Assembly (NCBI GenBank): GCA_022451065.1
Contig: JAKUOU010000022.1
Location: 1 to 54,245, forward strand
Reading direction: 5' to 3'
Source: Pedosphaera sp.
GTDB taxonomy: Bacteria; Verrucomicrobiota; Verrucomicrobiia; Limisphaerales; UBA1096
DNA: 54,245 bases
Shown: one piece after another, positions 16,078 through 25,800 of the stretch
Layout: each line of letters opens with the position of its first letter
Numbering within the stretch: the first letter of the stretch is position 1
Notes under the pieces: generated by a model
What the model saw: the letters and a program-made list of their open reading frames with translations, nothing else
The model's database searches: none
What the model was told of the DNA's origin: nothing
Translations under genes and position numbers: made by a program

Positions 16078-17484
16078 ATGAAACGCAAATGGATCACCAT
16101 CAGCCTGTTGAGCGTGTTGATTTGCGTGCCGCTGTATCAACTCGTCAAGGTCTTGGTCGGTCTGAACCGCCCCATCGTCATCGCCGGTGGTCCGGAGAAG
16201 GGACTGTATCACCCGATCGCACTCTCCCTCTCGAACATGGTCGTGCGATTGGGCCGCAGGGCCACGGTGCTGCCAACCTCCGGGTCACTTCACAATTTAA
16301 AGTTGGTTGCTGAAGGCCGGGCCCACTTGGCATTATTCCAGCCTGGCTCCCGAAAAAATCTGGAAGAATTTGCCCCTGCATTACTGGAGCAGGAAGAGCA
16401 AAAGATCGATCCCGCTGAGCTCGAGAAGGTTGCGTTCGTGGCGAACCTTTATTCGCAGCCGCTGCACATTGTCGTTCGTAAGGGAAGCGGGATCGAGTCG
16501 CTGCGGGACTTAAAAGGGAAAGTCGTGAATCTTGGGCCGGAGCTTTCCGCCGACTATCCGATGTCACGACTACTGCTCCGGAGCCTCGACCTGCAACCGG
16601 GGGAGAACCATCGCAACATGCCATACACGGAGTTGATCGATGCGTTTGGCAGGGATGAGGTGGATGCTGCCTTTATTACGGTTGGCATGAAGGCGGACGT
16701 GTTTCAGACACTGGCAATTAACGGTAAGGTTCTCTTCTTGAGTATCCCGAACAACGAGGCTCTGGCGGCGATGGAGCTGCACTTGTCGCCGTTCACAGTG
16801 CCGCGCGGCATCTACCAGTTTGATAGCAAGGCAGTTCCACGGGCAGACATTCATACAGTGGCGACCGGTGCGCATCTCATAACGCGAAACGATGTCGAAA
16901 GCAGCCTTGTGGAACAAATCACCCAGGAAATTCTCAAGACCCCGTTTCAAAAGCAGAACCGGCTTGGCGAATTGTTCGAGCAGGGCAAGCCTTTCGCCAG
17001 AGCTCGTCCGTTTTTCCCCATTCATCAGGGGGCCAAATGGGTATACGAGCCGGACTCCCGCACCCTTCTCAAACCTGAGCTTGTTGATATGTGGGAGAGT
17101 ATGCGCTCTTTTTTTGTGTCTATCATTGTCGCAGGATTCCTTGGCTACCAATGGTACCGGAAGAAAAAAGATCGAACCAAGGAGGGGCGGCTTGACTACT
17201 ATGTCAGGAAGGTCATCGAGATTGAGCGGCAGCAGATGACTCTCGACACCGAAAAAAAGGGGAACGACATGGAAAAACTCCAGAGACTGCAGGATGAACT
17301 CACGAACCTGCGGCAGGAATGCTTCAAGGATTTTTCCGGGCATCAATTGCAGGAGGAGCCGGGAACGGACTGCTTCCTCAAGCTGTGTGCTTCACTGAGC
17401 GAAAAGCTCAACGCCAAGATGACGCGCGTTCGACTCGGCGGTGAGATCGCGCGACTGGCCGAGGTGATCGGGAAGAAACAGTGA
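16078..17484 (+). CDS. Membrane-anchored TAXI-family substrate-binding protein
   Basis: 468 residues from the ATG at 16078. An N-terminal membrane segment (about 5-28) leads into a TAXI (TRAP-transporter-associated immunogenic-type) ligand-binding domain with the family signature 'IVIAGGPEKGLYHPIA', 'TSGSLHNLKLVAEGRAHLALFQ' and 'LKGKVVNLGPELSADYPMSRLLLR'. A second membrane segment lies at about 343-360, then a basic stretch and a cytoplasmic coiled coil (about 385-415). There is no TRAP permease gene nearby, so this may be a sensor-like or orphan binding protein rather than a transporter subunit. Its stop (TGA, 17482-17484) overlaps the ATG of a small frameshifted frame. Confidence 0.85.
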   Translation: MKRKWITISLLSVLICVPLYQLVKVLVGLNRPIVIAGGPEKGLYHPIALSLSNMVVRLGRRATVLPTSGSLHNLKLVAEGRAHLALFQPGSRKNLEEFAPALLEQEEQKIDPAELEKVAFVANLYSQPLHIVVRKGSGIESLRDLKGKVVNLGPELSADYPMSRLLLRSLDLQPGENHRNMPYTELIDAFGRDEVDAAFITVGMKADVFQTLAINGKVLFLSIPNNEALAAMELHLSPFTVPRGIYQFDSKAVPRADIHTVATGAHLITRNDVESSLVEQITQEILKTPFQKQNRLGELFEQGKPFARARPFFPIHQGAKWVYEPDSRTLLKPELVDMWESMRSFFVSIIVAGFLGYQWYRKKKDRTKEGRLDYYVRKVIEIERQQMTLDTEKKGNDMEKLQRLQDELTNLRQECFKDFSGHQLQEEPGTDCFLKLCASLSEKLNAKMTRVRLGGEIARLAEVIGKKQ

Positions 17485-17608
17485 TGCATCGAAATTACTT
17501 CTCACATCCGCGTTTTTCTTTCCGTTCCTCCTCTTTGCGATGTCGGCGTGGGTCGTGCTTGGGCTCCTCAAGCTGCCCGTAGAACTGGAGCCCACACCCA
17601 AGACTTAG
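17484..17608 (+). pseudogene. Frameshifted small membrane-protein gene after the TAXI gene
   Basis: An ATG at 17484 overlaps the TAXI stop (TGATG). Its frame reads MHRNYFSHPR and then degenerates into Ser/Arg-rich sequence. The adjacent frame beyond the T5 run at 17513-17517 reads as a clean hydrophobic helix (FFFPFLLFA, then SAWVVLGLLKL) and ends 'ELEPTPKT' at the TAG at 17606-17608. That second frame has no start codon before the helix. One extra T in the T-run would join them into a 41-residue single-span membrane protein. It could be a sequencing or assembly slip, a real pseudogene or slippage at the T-run. Confidence 0.5.
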
Positions 17609-17647
17609 GTTTAGAACTTGTTCAAAAAGGCTTGCTAAAACCTACGT

Positions 17648-18757
17648 TCAGCAACCGGAAGTTGTGTGGCCAAGCTTGACGCGGTGTTTCCAGAGTTGGC
17701 GCGGCTTGAAGATCCCTAAAGGCGTGATGATGCCGGTGATCAGTTCCGGCGGCGTGACGTCAAAAGCCGGGTTGCGAGCTTTGCTGCCAGGGTTGGCCAG
17801 GCGCACCTTTTGTCGACGCCCACTCGGCGTCACTCCCCAAGCGCTGAGCACCTCGTCTTCGTTGCGCTCCTCGATCGGGATTGCCTGGCCGGACTCGAGT
17901 TCCCAGTCGATGGTCGAGAGCGGGATGGCGACGTAGAAGGGGATGCTGTGCCGCTTGGCCAGGACGGCCTTGGTGTAGGTGCCGATCTTGTTGGCCACTT
18001 CGCCGGTGCGGCCCAGCGTGCGGTCGCTGCCGACGATGACGATGTCGATTTCTCCGCGCTGCATCAGGTGTCCGGCGGCGTTGTCGGCTATGATATCGTG
18101 CGAGATGCCCTGCTGCGCCAGTTCCCAAGCGGTGAGGATGGCGCCCTGCGATCGCGGCCGTGTCTCGTCACAATAAACATGGAACGATTTTCTCTTGGCC
18201 TGTGCGGCGTACATTGGAGCAGTGGCGGAGCCGACGTCCACGAATGCCAGCCAGCCAGCGTTGCAGTGAGTTAGCACGCGAGAGCCGTTATGGATGAGCG
18301 GTTCACCGTGTTGGCCGAGCGCCTCGCAGTGGGCGACGTCGTCATTGGCGAACTGCTCGGCGGCGGCCAGAGCCTGCTCCTGTCGCTCGGCCACGGTGTC
18401 GTCGGTCATTTTCGATAGTACGCCGCGCATGGCGCTGACCGGATCGACGGCGGTGGGGCGTGCTTCAGCGAGCGTGCGGTAAACCTTCGCCAAGTGTCGT
18501 TCGAATGCCTTGAGTCCACGCCCCCGAAAGGCTCGCGCGCCCTGAGCCAAGCCGTAGGCCGCCGTGGCGCCGATCGCGCCGGCTCCGCGAACGATCATGT
18601 CGGTGATGGCGAGGGCGGTATCGCGAAAGTCCGCAGTGGAGACGATTTTGAATTTGTGCGGGAGCAGTCGCTGCTCAATGAGCCGGACGCGATTTCGCGC
18701 CGGGTCAAACCAAACGGTGCGGTAATGCCGCGACTGGCCCTGGTAGGTAATCTTCAT
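17648..18757 (-). CDS. mtnA: S-methyl-5-thioribose-1-phosphate isomerase
   Basis: 369 residues. MtnA converts methylthioribose 1-phosphate to methylthioribulose 1-phosphate in methionine salvage. The key family motifs are all here: 'VRGAGAIGATAAYGLA' (56-71), the catalytic Cys in 'LTHCNAGWLA' (C165), and the catalytic Asp in 'IVGSDRTLGRTGEVANKIGTY' (D245). The related eIF2B regulatory subunits lack this Cys/Asp pair, so the enzyme assignment is good. No other mtn gene is in the window. The TPR gene lies 15 nt upstream on the same strand. Confidence 0.94.
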   Translation of the reverse strand: MKITYQGQSRHYRTVWFDPARNRVRLIEQRLLPHKFKIVSTADFRDTALAITDMIVRGAGAIGATAAYGLAQGARAFRGRGLKAFERHLAKVYRTLAEARPTAVDPVSAMRGVLSKMTDDTVAERQEQALAAAEQFANDDVAHCEALGQHGEPLIHNGSRVLTHCNAGWLAFVDVGSATAPMYAAQAKRKSFHVYCDETRPRSQGAILTAWELAQQGISHDIIADNAAGHLMQRGEIDIVIVGSDRTLGRTGEVANKIGTYTKAVLAKRHSIPFYVAIPLSTIDWELESGQAIPIEERNEDEVLSAWGVTPSGRRQKVRLANPGSKARNPAFDVTPPELITGIITPLGIFKPRQLWKHRVKLGHTTSGC

Positions 18758-18772
18758 GACGCGGGGCGCGGC

Positions 18773-19186
18773 TTAGTGGTTGCCACACTTGAGGTTAAGC
18801 TTGTGGCGAATCTGCTCGAAGCGTGGATCGGAGCGGATCTTGTTCAGATCAGGATCCTTGTCCATCCACTTCGTATCGTCGTAGCCGAGTTGAACAGCCT
18901 TTCTGAGTGCAGTAATTGAATCGTCAATGCGATCCGTGAGGGAGAAGCTGCAGGCAAGATTGTAAAACACCATCGAGTCCTCCGGCAGAAGGCGTGAAAG
19001 TTGCTCATCGACCGCGAGGCCCTCTGCAAAGCGGCCGCGCTTGGTGTAATCGTCTCCAAGCAACTGTAGCGCCTCAATGTATTCCGGGTCGCGATTGGCG
19101 AGACCTTCCAAAAAAGAAATCTCGACATCTAATTCCTGTTTCTCCCTGCTGGATAAATCTTGTCTTGAAGATGAATGCTCTGACAT
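18773..19186 (-). CDS. Small tetratricopeptide-repeat protein
   Basis: 137 residues, soluble and acidic at the N-terminus. TPR-like helix pairs run from about residue 33 ('YIEALQLLGDDYTKRGRFAEGLAVDEQ', then 'SMVFYNLACSFSLTDRIDDSITALRKAVQLGY') and the end has the 'DPDLNKIRSDPRFEQI' pattern that often closes such repeats. This suggests a protein-protein adaptor. It precedes mtnA by 15 nt and is probably in one transcript with it, but a link to methionine salvage is not evident from sequence. Confidence 0.82.
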   Translation of the reverse strand: MSEHSSSRQDLSSREKQELDVEISFLEGLANRDPEYIEALQLLGDDYTKRGRFAEGLAVDEQLSRLLPEDSMVFYNLACSFSLTDRIDDSITALRKAVQLGYDDTKWMDKDPDLNKIRSDPRFEQIRHKLNLKCGNH

Positions 19187-19261
19187 GAGGCCGAATCAAA
19201 ATCACCCGATCAGCCGGCAGAGTCAAGCTGTCCACTGCGGGAATCGGGTCATTGATCAACG

Positions 19262-20125
19262 CTACTTCCCCTTCAAGTGCAGTGCCTTGTGCCTGGGGAA
19301 ATCGTTGTGGTAGCGCTTCAGTAACGCGGCCTCGTCGTTCTTGACGAGGTAGATTTTGCCCTTGATCTTGAGCGTCTCCCTTGGCGCGAGGCTACCCAAC
19401 CGGAAGTCGCTGTGCAGGCAGCGTATCACGCCCTGGAACAATTCTTGATATGGATCGAACGCCGTGGCGAAAATCATCGAGCCGTCGCCGCTGAAGCAGC
19501 CGATCAGCCCGTTGCTCGGCACGTCCGGATGCAGTGGCCGTGGATTGACATCGGTGCGTGGTACGCCCGGCCCGGCCCAGACTTGCCCGGGGATGTAGCG
19601 CGCCTCCGTCGACCAGTCCTGTGTAGGCATCATCGCCCGCTTGCCGTCGAGATAGACGAAGCTCTTCTTGATGTAGGCATACTTGTCGGCGGTCACGTCT
19701 GCACCGGTGCCGTTGAATTTGCCGACGCGGATGCACGGTTGCGCCCAGTGCGCTTCAGATCGCCTGGCTGTGGGGTTGTGCGCGGTGAGCCGAAAATCGA
19801 CCTCGTCGTGGCTGGCAGTGATGACGTGCTCGACCGTCACACCGTCGTTGACGTCGCAGTGTAAATGGAGCTGCGAGCCGTCATTGCTGCGTGAAACCAG
19901 GCGCGTCTTGTGACCGACGACGGTGTGCCTTCCCCAGTCGGTCGTCTGCGAGTTGTCACGGCAATACGCCTCGAGGTAGTGGATTTTCATCTCTTTGCCG
20001 GGCAGCTGCCGGCCGCTGATGGTCAGCATGTTTTTGGCCCAGTGTAGTTTTAGCTTGGTCGGTTCGGCAGCCTGGCCAAGCGCTGTCGTGCACACAAACG
20101 AGAGGATTGAGAGAATCAATTTCAT
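19262..20125 (-). CDS. Secreted protein of unknown function
   Basis: 287 residues with a signal peptide (MKLILSILSFVCTTALGQA, cleavage before AEP). The mature part is beta-rich ('GVTVEHVITASHDEVDFRLTAHN', 'EAHWAQPCIRVGKF') with many aromatic and His residues, reminiscent of sugar-binding beta-sandwich or mutarotase-like folds, but no catalytic signature is visible. I do not recognise a named family. It is divergent from the DegT-family gene, with 94 nt between starts. Confidence 0.78.
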   Translation of the reverse strand: MKLILSILSFVCTTALGQAAEPTKLKLHWAKNMLTISGRQLPGKEMKIHYLEAYCRDNSQTTDWGRHTVVGHKTRLVSRSNDGSQLHLHCDVNDGVTVEHVITASHDEVDFRLTAHNPTARRSEAHWAQPCIRVGKFNGTGADVTADKYAYIKKSFVYLDGKRAMMPTQDWSTEARYIPGQVWAGPGVPRTDVNPRPLHPDVPSNGLIGCFSGDGSMIFATAFDPYQELFQGVIRCLHSDFRLGSLAPRETLKIKGKIYLVKNDEAALLKRYHNDFPRHKALHLKGK

Positions 20126-20219
20126 GGGTCGGGCAGCACAGCGTCGGCTCGCATCGGGATGCTGTCAACGGCAATGCGCCTTGCGCTTGTCCAAGCGGCT
20201 GGTGAATACTGACGCGCCC

Positions 20220-21356
20220 ATGGGAGAACCGGTCAAAGTCCCGCTGGTAGGCCTCAATGAGCAAAACAAACCACTCGCTGTGGAGTTGAGGGATGCCTTT
20301 GAGCGCGTGCTCGATTCATCGCAGTTTATACTCGGCCCTGAGGTCATCGAGTTCGAGTCGCTCGCTGCCGAATCGATCGGTGCACGGCACGCCATCGGCA
20401 CCAGCTCCGGCACTGATGCTCTGCTGCTTTCTTTGATGACACTCGGGATCGGCCCTGGCGATGAGGTGCTGTGCCCATCGTTCACGTTTTTTGCGACCGC
20501 CGGTGCGATCGCCCGCATCGGTGCTATACCGGTGTTCGTCGATTCAATCGACACCGATTTCAATATCGACCTCGACGATGCAGAGCGGCGCATCACCGGC
20601 AAGACCAAGGCGATCATTCCAGTGCATTTGTTCGGTCAAGCGGCGGACATGAATGGCGTGCAGCGCCTAGCCAAGGCGCATGGCCTGGCCGTGCTCGAGG
20701 ACGCTGCGCAGTCGATGGGCGCGACGTTCGATGGCCAACAGGTTGGCACGATGGGCGACCTGAGCGCATTCAGTTTTTTCCCGTCCAAAAACCTTGGTGG
20801 GTTCGGCGATGGCGGCATGATCACAACAGACCACGATGACCTGGCCAAGCGCGCGCGCATCCTTCGCGTGCACGGCGGCGCGCCACAGTATTACCACAAG
20901 GCCATCGGCGGCAACTTCCGGATGGACCCTCTGCACGCCGCGCTGCTTGGGGTCAAGCTAGGTCACTTGCCGGGATACCTTGCCAGGCGCCGCGCCAACG
21001 CCGAGCAGTATCTCGAGCGCCTGGCTAAGTTCAATCACGTTGTTGAGGGCCGACTGATGTTGCCAACTGAAATCGAAAACAGCGGCCACACTTGGAACCA
21101 ATTCACCCTCCGCGTGGCCAACGGCAAACGTGACACGCTGCAGGAACACTTGGCCACGAACAACATCGGCTCTGCGATTTATTATCCGGTCCCGCTACAT
21201 CAGCAGGAATGCTTCGCACACCTGCCCAATTTCGGCGAGTCACTGCCGGTCTGTGAAAAAATGGCGGAGGAAGTGTTGAGTATCCCGGTATACCCGGAAC
21301 TGACGGAGGAGCAAATCTGTCACGTCGTCGACACGCTGGCCAATGCCCCGCTTTGA
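20220..21356 (+). CDS. DegT/DnrJ/EryC1-family PLP-dependent aminotransferase
   Basis: 378 residues from the ATG at 20220 (MGEPVKVPLVGL); a longer frame from 19995 runs through the divergent neighbour's signal peptide and is not credible. The PLP lysine is K190 in 'FSFFPSKNLGGFGDGGM', the ring-nitrogen Asp is D161 in 'LEDAAQSMGA', and 'IGTSSGTDALLL' is the phosphate-binding loop. These enzymes aminate keto-sugars for surface polysaccharide or natural-product sugars. No sugar dehydratase or glycosyltransferase is adjacent, so the substrate is open. The gene converges on the ankyrin gene with 3 nt between stops. Confidence 0.93.
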   Translation: MGEPVKVPLVGLNEQNKPLAVELRDAFERVLDSSQFILGPEVIEFESLAAESIGARHAIGTSSGTDALLLSLMTLGIGPGDEVLCPSFTFFATAGAIARIGAIPVFVDSIDTDFNIDLDDAERRITGKTKAIIPVHLFGQAADMNGVQRLAKAHGLAVLEDAAQSMGATFDGQQVGTMGDLSAFSFFPSKNLGGFGDGGMITTDHDDLAKRARILRVHGGAPQYYHKAIGGNFRMDPLHAALLGVKLGHLPGYLARRRANAEQYLERLAKFNHVVEGRLMLPTEIENSGHTWNQFTLRVANGKRDTLQEHLATNNIGSAIYYPVPLHQQECFAHLPNFGESLPVCEKMAEEVLSIPVYPELTEEQICHVVDTLANAPL

Positions 21357-21359
21357 TCG

Positions 21360-22766
21360 CTATAGTGACTTGCCGCTGAGCGCACCGGCTTCCTGTAGCA
21401 ATGTGGCAAGTTCAGTCCAGCCATTGGCCTTGGCGTAATCCAGCGGAGTGTGGCCGGATTTGTTTTGGCTGTTTAAGTCTGCGTTGCTGCGAATGAGCAG
21501 TTTAACGGCCTCGGGCCGGTTTCGTAGCACGGCCTGGTGCAACGGCGTGGCGTCGCTGTTGCTCAATGCGTCTACATCGGCCCCGAGCGATATCAGTACT
21601 TCCATCGTGTTCACCTTGCCCGCGCCGGCGGCCCAGTGCAGCGGCGTGCTTTTGTGGAGTGGCCCAGGCATGTTCACTTTGACTCCGCGACGAAGAAACG
21701 CTTGTACGGCGATGGCATCTCCCTTGGCGGCGGCCATGTGGATGGACACTTCATGCCCCGCACGACCACGCCTGGCCTGGAGCATGGCAGCGGCTTTGGT
21801 CTGCTGGTAGCCCTTAGCCAGGTCCAGTGGGGTACCACTTTGGCTGATGGCGTTCACCGGTGCGCGGCGCTTGAGCAACAACGCAATGACATTGGTGCTT
21901 CCCTTGGCTGCGGCGGAGTGCAGAGGTGTCCATCCGCCGTCAGTGCGCGCAGCCTTGTCCGCACCGCGGTTGAGCAGCAACTCGGCGGCCTCGGCCTGGT
22001 CAGCCTCGGCGGCCCAGTGGAGCGGCATGGCCTGGTGTTTTTTTGCGCGAAAGTGAACGTTGGCCCGGTTGCGTTTCATCCAGCCGTTGAGTGCCTCAAT
22101 ATCTCCGTGGCGTGCGGCCAAGTGAACCGACAGCGAGGCTCCTTTTTTCGCGCCCAGACGTTTGAGCAGTTGCACGGTGGAGTCGCGGTTGTGGATGCGT
22201 GCGAAATCGAGCGGCGTGCCATCGGGGCAGAGGGTGCTCAGGTCTTTGCCGAGGTCGTGCAGCAACTGGAGCACAGCGTCGCGGCCGTTGATTGCCGCCA
22301 CGTGAACAGCGGTCCAGCCGTTGGGTGCGGCGGAGTCGAGATTACCGCCATTGGCGACAAGCCGTTTGACTGCGTCGCGACTGTCGTGGGCGCAGGCGAG
22401 GTAGAGCGCGTCTATTTTTTCCTTTTGCGTCTTGGCATGGAGATTCGCGCGGTGGGCCAGCAGCACCTCGATGTTGGCCGGCTTGTTGTGGATCGCGGCG
22501 ATGTGCAGTGGCGCCCGGCCAAGCGCATTGAAGGCATCGATCGCCTGGCCAAGCTGTAACGCGTGCCGGAGGGCGTCGGCTTCGTCTGTGGCGGCGAGTT
22601 CGTGCAGGGAACGCGAATCGACTTTTGGTACCGGTTGCGGCTTGGTCTGCGCGATCGAAGATGGCTCGGGTTCGTCCGGGCCGCAGCCGGCTTGGCCAAG
22701 TGCAACCATAAGCAGAGCCAGCAAAAGAGGCCAACGCAGTGTCTCCTTTGGGTTGGCTTGGTTCAT
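21360..22766 (-). CDS. Ankyrin-repeat lipoprotein
   Basis: 468 residues. A lipoprotein-type signal peptide (lipobox-like QAGC, acylated Cys near 28) is followed by a Pro/Glu-rich linker and about ten to twelve ankyrin repeats from about residue 50 to the end (for example 'GRAPLHIAAIHNKPANIEVLLAHRAN', 'GWTPLHSAAAKGSTNVIALLLKR', 'STPLHWAAGAGKVNTMEVLISLGA'). Such proteins are protein-binding scaffolds; the partner is unknown. It lies 80 nt downstream of the giant double-CotH gene on the same strand and may be the last gene of that transcript. It contains a CTTGGCCAAG copy in the signal peptide ('ALGQAGC'). Confidence 0.9.
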   Translation of the reverse strand: MNQANPKETLRWPLLLALLMVALGQAGCGPDEPEPSSIAQTKPQPVPKVDSRSLHELAATDEADALRHALQLGQAIDAFNALGRAPLHIAAIHNKPANIEVLLAHRANLHAKTQKEKIDALYLACAHDSRDAVKRLVANGGNLDSAAPNGWTAVHVAAINGRDAVLQLLHDLGKDLSTLCPDGTPLDFARIHNRDSTVQLLKRLGAKKGASLSVHLAARHGDIEALNGWMKRNRANVHFRAKKHQAMPLHWAAEADQAEAAELLLNRGADKAARTDGGWTPLHSAAAKGSTNVIALLLKRRAPVNAISQSGTPLDLAKGYQQTKAAAMLQARRGRAGHEVSIHMAAAKGDAIAVQAFLRRGVKVNMPGPLHKSTPLHWAAGAGKVNTMEVLISLGADVDALSNSDATPLHQAVLRNRPEAVKLLIRSNADLNSQNKSGHTPLDYAKANGWTELATLLQEAGALSGKSL

Positions 22767-22846
22767 TCGGATCGGGGGCTGGACATCGTTCAGGTCGCTG
22801 AGGATTCAAGCCTCGGGATGCGTTTGAGGCAACGAAAAAACAGCTC

Positions 22847-25800
22847 TCAGTTGGGATCGCTGATGATGCGGAAAAACCGACGATCTGGTCTGTCTCCGAG
22901 TGGGACTGTGAAGCTCAGTGGCTTGTGATTCGGCACGTCGATATTTTTAAGCTGTTGCCAAATTGTTAGATCGACCGAGGCCTCAACGTGATGTGTCCGT
23001 CCAGAGATACCGAAAAACACGATCTGTAGACGGTTTCCCTGCACCAGTTCAATCGACTGAAACATCGGCCGATGCGAAGGTTCGAAAACCAGTTGCGGAC
23101 GGAGCAACGTGTCGCCGTTGAGCGTGAAGCGCCCATCGGCATCCGGGCCGGAGTTGTTCTCCCAGCCGGCCAGCTTCCAGCCCTTGGCCAAGCGCAGCGA
23201 AAGCTGCATCGGCAGGGCGGTGAAAAACCGTGCGCCCCAGCCACCGCCCCGGCTTGGTAGGGCGAGCCCCTCGGCCTCGACACCGAGCAACCCTGGCGTG
23301 GCATCGATCTGCAGCGCCGCCGTGGCAGGCAGCTTAAAGGTAACCTGTAAATCCGCCCAGACATGCGCGTGCCGGGCCTCGGCGAAGTTGCGCAGCACCT
23401 GCACTTCCGCCAGCCAGTCGCCGGTGTTTCGGTGCGGCAGCGCCGATTGTGGGCTGCTGTTTTCGGTTGGCTGCCAATGTTTAATGTGCCGCGCCATCTC
23501 CGGGGCGAGGATGGCCTGCTTGTCATCGATCACCTGCAGAATGCGAGCCCGGCTCAGTGTGGTTTGCATGTGCGTCGTGTACCGATGCACGAAGCGCTCA
23601 CGGCCTCGTGGCTCCTTGAGCAGCGCCTGCATTATGGAGACGAATAGTGGTGGTTGCTTGACCGGGAGGTACAGGATTTTCCCGTGCAGCGAATTGACCC
23701 ACGGTCGCCGTCCGCTCGTGCCGAGGATGCCGTCCATGTCATACGGGAGCCACTTCCAACGGCCGCTCTTCGCGCGGGGCCGCCACTGCTGCTCGTTGTT
23801 CAGTGGCCAGTCGCGGTTGTCGAGAAACACCTCGGCGATGACATAGTCGAACAGGTTGTCCAGATCGATGAACGGCTCGAGCACAGGCATCCATTCGGCC
23901 GGTTTTTCAGATGGCCCGTTGAACAACTGCTCAAGTCGTTTCCAGTGCTCCATGTCGCCGGCGCGTATGCCATTTTGCAACAGGTCGACCTCATCCGGTG
24001 CGACACTGTGATGGCTGGCGAGGTGATGCCGGTCGATCCGTTCGCGCAAATTGTGAATGCCCCAGTAGCTGCCGTCTAGGTACACGATCGTCGGCCGCCA
24101 CGCCTGTGAGTCCAGCCCCATTCCTCCAACCAGCTCGTGGCCTATCGCGTCGCGCATAAAAGCCAGCTTCCAGCCGTTGCCTGAGTTGCGAAGCAGCAAC
24201 CGGCGAAACCTGTCAATCCTCAGTTCTGGAAAAAAACGGTGATCAAATGCGCTTTCCCCGTATCGGTCGCGTGCGTAAAGCCGCAGCGATTTCTGGTCAT
24301 ACTTTCGCGACCAGCCGCCGTGAATACGCAGCCCGACAGTTTGTCCGATTGTCCGGTGGCTACCCGGCTCGAACCACTCAAAAAAAGCCGGCCGTTCCCA
24401 CTCACGATAGGCATTGTCTATGGTGTAAATGCCATGGTCATGGTCAAAAAGATTTTGCGGCCCGATGCAGAGCGACATGATTGGGAAGCGTGTCGACTCA
24501 CCGATCAAATAGCTCGCCGTGACCACCGGCCCCGGCAGGTGGCCATCGCGAAAAGCGCGGGCTCGCACTACCGTTGGCTTGGTCAACCGGAGCGGCTCGG
24601 CGTAGTGCCTGGCCTCAGTGCCTGGCACGGAACCGTCGAGCGTGTAGCGCACCTCGCTGAGGGAATCTGGCGGCTCAATTTGCAGATTGACCGGCCCGGC
24701 ATACACACCGGACGGATTGGCTAGGCGCGCTGTACCGGCCCAGCCAATGTGCGGCTTGGCCAGGTTGGCCACGCCCGGGGTCGCTCGTGCAAACAGCGCT
24801 TGACTAGGCATATCAGCCGGCACGCCGACCGTGGTATCAGGCGGACACGGCGGCAGCGTAAGAGTGGCAGCCCGGCGGCCCGGCGGCTCGGTGAGTGTTA
24901 CCTTATGGTCGCCTTTGCCGAGCTTGAAGTTGGCATGTAGCGCCACCGCCGGTAGTGCCCATTTCTCCTTGAGCCAAGCCTCGACGGCGGCAATTTCGGT
25001 TACGGTGAGTGTGCGGTTGTAAATCAGTACCTCACCGATGTCACCGTGCCAGTTTCGATCCGGCAGAAACCGATCCGAGCCAATCAGACTGGCCTTCAAC
25101 CGTCGAGCCGCCAAGCTTGTGACGAGGCAGAGCGACTTCGGCCAGCGTGTCGCGGTGGGGTTCACCGGCGAGCCGTTGATGCGCACGACCGTGTCCTTCC
25201 CGGCGAAGCCGCTGTGCGGGTGGTAATACAAAATCCGGTCACCGCCGCGCGTGAAGTCTGCCATGTTTCCATCCCCTATCACGGCACGAAACGATCGCGT
25301 CGCGTGTGCTTCCTCCCGCGCGACGATGAATACCGTGAGCACATCGTTGAGCAACTGGAACGAGAGCCAGTCATTCAGCCCATCGAACCGTAATACAGGT
25401 AATCCGCTCAGCGGATCAACCGACAGTCGGGGTTGCCGGGTGGTGTCGCTTTGTGCGGCCGTGATGCCGGTAGCCGATTGCCAACGGGCCACATGGCCCT
25501 CCGCATCGATAGTGAGAGAGTCACTGGCCGATGCATCAAGCCACAGCTTGAGGCCCGGTATGTCAGCTGGCCGCTCGGCGGTAGGCGACGGCTTGCGGAG
25601 CGTGCGCCGATCCTTCCCCGACGCGAACACCAGCAGGTGTTCTCCTGGCGCAATTGCGGTTTTCTGGAAGCGCCATTTGAACGGCTGAGCCGAGTCGTCG
25701 GACAGCCCAAAGCCGTCCAAGTTGATCGGTGACTCGGTAGGATTGTGTAGCTCGATCCAGTCCGGGAAATCGCCGTCCTCATCGACCAGCGTCGTGCGGT

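Noticed and set aside
17605-17645. Terminator between the TAXI region and mtnA
   Set aside because: AGGTTTAG pairs with CTAAAACCT only with a bulge and a loop of over 20 nt, and no T-run follows.
21537-22559. 340-residue plus-strand open frame inside the ankyrin gene
   Set aside because: The minus strand has clear ankyrin repeats; the plus frame is a by-product of the repeat's codon use.
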